Assembly: GCA_964486335.1 (NCBI GenBank)
Contig: CAZAMB010000007.1
Location: 172,092 to 236,091 of the forward strand
DNA: 64,000 nucleotides
Direction: 5' to 3'
Source of the DNA: CAZAMB01 sp964486335
Lineage (GTDB): Bacteria > Planctomycetota > Phycisphaerae > UBA1845
Numbering within the stretch: position 1 is the stretch's first letter; every line of letters begins with the position of its first letter. A model generated the notes under the pieces. That model saw only the letters and a list, made by a program, of their open reading frames with translations, was not told the DNA's origin and searched no databases. The position numbers were made by a program, and so were the translations under genes. This document shows, one piece after another, positions 63,840 through 64,000 of the stretch.

Positions 63840-63980
63840 TGGATTGTCTTCCACGGCGTTATCCCTAACTTCACCTTTCGCACTTTTTCGGGGTCATGAC
63901 GACGCTGGATAAACAAGAACGAGTTGCCTTGTCGATGCGTTGGTGGTTCGGACTCAACGCGTGGAGCAAGGAGGGTCGTC

Positions 63981-64000
63981 GTGAATCTGGTGTCGTCTCT
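63981..64000 (+). CDS. possible start of a gene running off the right edge
   Basis: A GTG at 63981 is preceded by AAGGAGG at a spacing of 6, a strong ribosome site. Only six codons fit in the window, so nothing can be said of the product. An ATG at 63896 opens another frame to the edge but has no ribosome site. Confidence 0.3.

Overview
The window looks like chromosomal DNA from a GC-rich bacterium, most likely a member of the Planctomycetota. The grounds are indirect: an exosortase/EpsI-type exopolysaccharide locus, a type II pseudopilin-like protein, a Ser/Thr kinase with a membrane module, multi-domain PKD/TSP3/beta-helix lipoproteins, a class III polyhydroxyalkanoate (PHA) locus and many small dispersed palindromes. 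No rRNA, tRNA or CRISPR array was recognised.

Region 1 (1-39 kb) is one large cell-surface polysaccharide locus read in both directions from a gap at about 9.0-9.95 kb. Leftward lie an exosortase fused to a sugar-nucleotidyltransferase-like region, a Wzc-type chain-length/tyrosine-kinase protein, an initiating sugar-phosphate transferase with an unusual N-terminal half, and a very large TPR protein that runs off the left edge. Rightward lie the dTDP-rhamnose genes rfbC-A-B-D, an EpsI-family partner of the exosortase, glycosyltransferases, two deacetylase-like proteins, a phosphodiesterase, a WecG/TagA transferase, a Wzx-type flippase, an O-antigen-ligase-like protein, a hexapeptide acyltransferase, three methyltransferases and six GNAT/FemAB-fold acyltransferases. 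Four of these acyltransferases are close paralogs of the CelD-like type (18.8-30.0 kb). Many of the junctions are ATGA or similar short overlaps, so the genes are probably translationally coupled. An IS50/Tn5-like insertion sequence sits between two of the acyltransferase genes. Together these genes can make a lipid-linked rhamnose-containing repeat unit, flip it, polymerise it and decorate it with acyl and methyl groups. The exosortase would handle protein substrates that are not encoded here.

Region 2 (39-50.3 kb) holds a 1182-residue lipoprotein with PKD-like, thrombospondin type 3 and beta-helix parts, a DUF885 peptidase, dprA, an acetoacetyl-CoA synthetase carrying an in-frame insertion of a dispersed repeat, and a Ser/Thr kinase fused to a decayed site-2-protease-like domain.

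Region 3 (50.4-55.5 kb) has a toxin-antitoxin pair whose MazF-like toxin is frameshifted, then hppD, argS and a pseudopilin gene.

Region 4 (55.6-64 kb) is a PHA storage locus: phaR (leftward), then a phasin-like gene, phaA, a PhaE-like gene, phaC, a short-chain dehydrogenase and phaB. It is followed by a small lipoprotein, a TerC-family membrane protein and possibly the start of another gene. The acetoacetyl-CoA synthetase at 46.5 kb could feed the same pathway.

The most unusual observations are the palindromic repeat that has become protein sequence inside the acetoacetyl-CoA synthetase, the fused and apparently decayed enzyme domains (exosortase, sugar transferase, kinase), and the expansion of acyltransferases in the polysaccharide locus.
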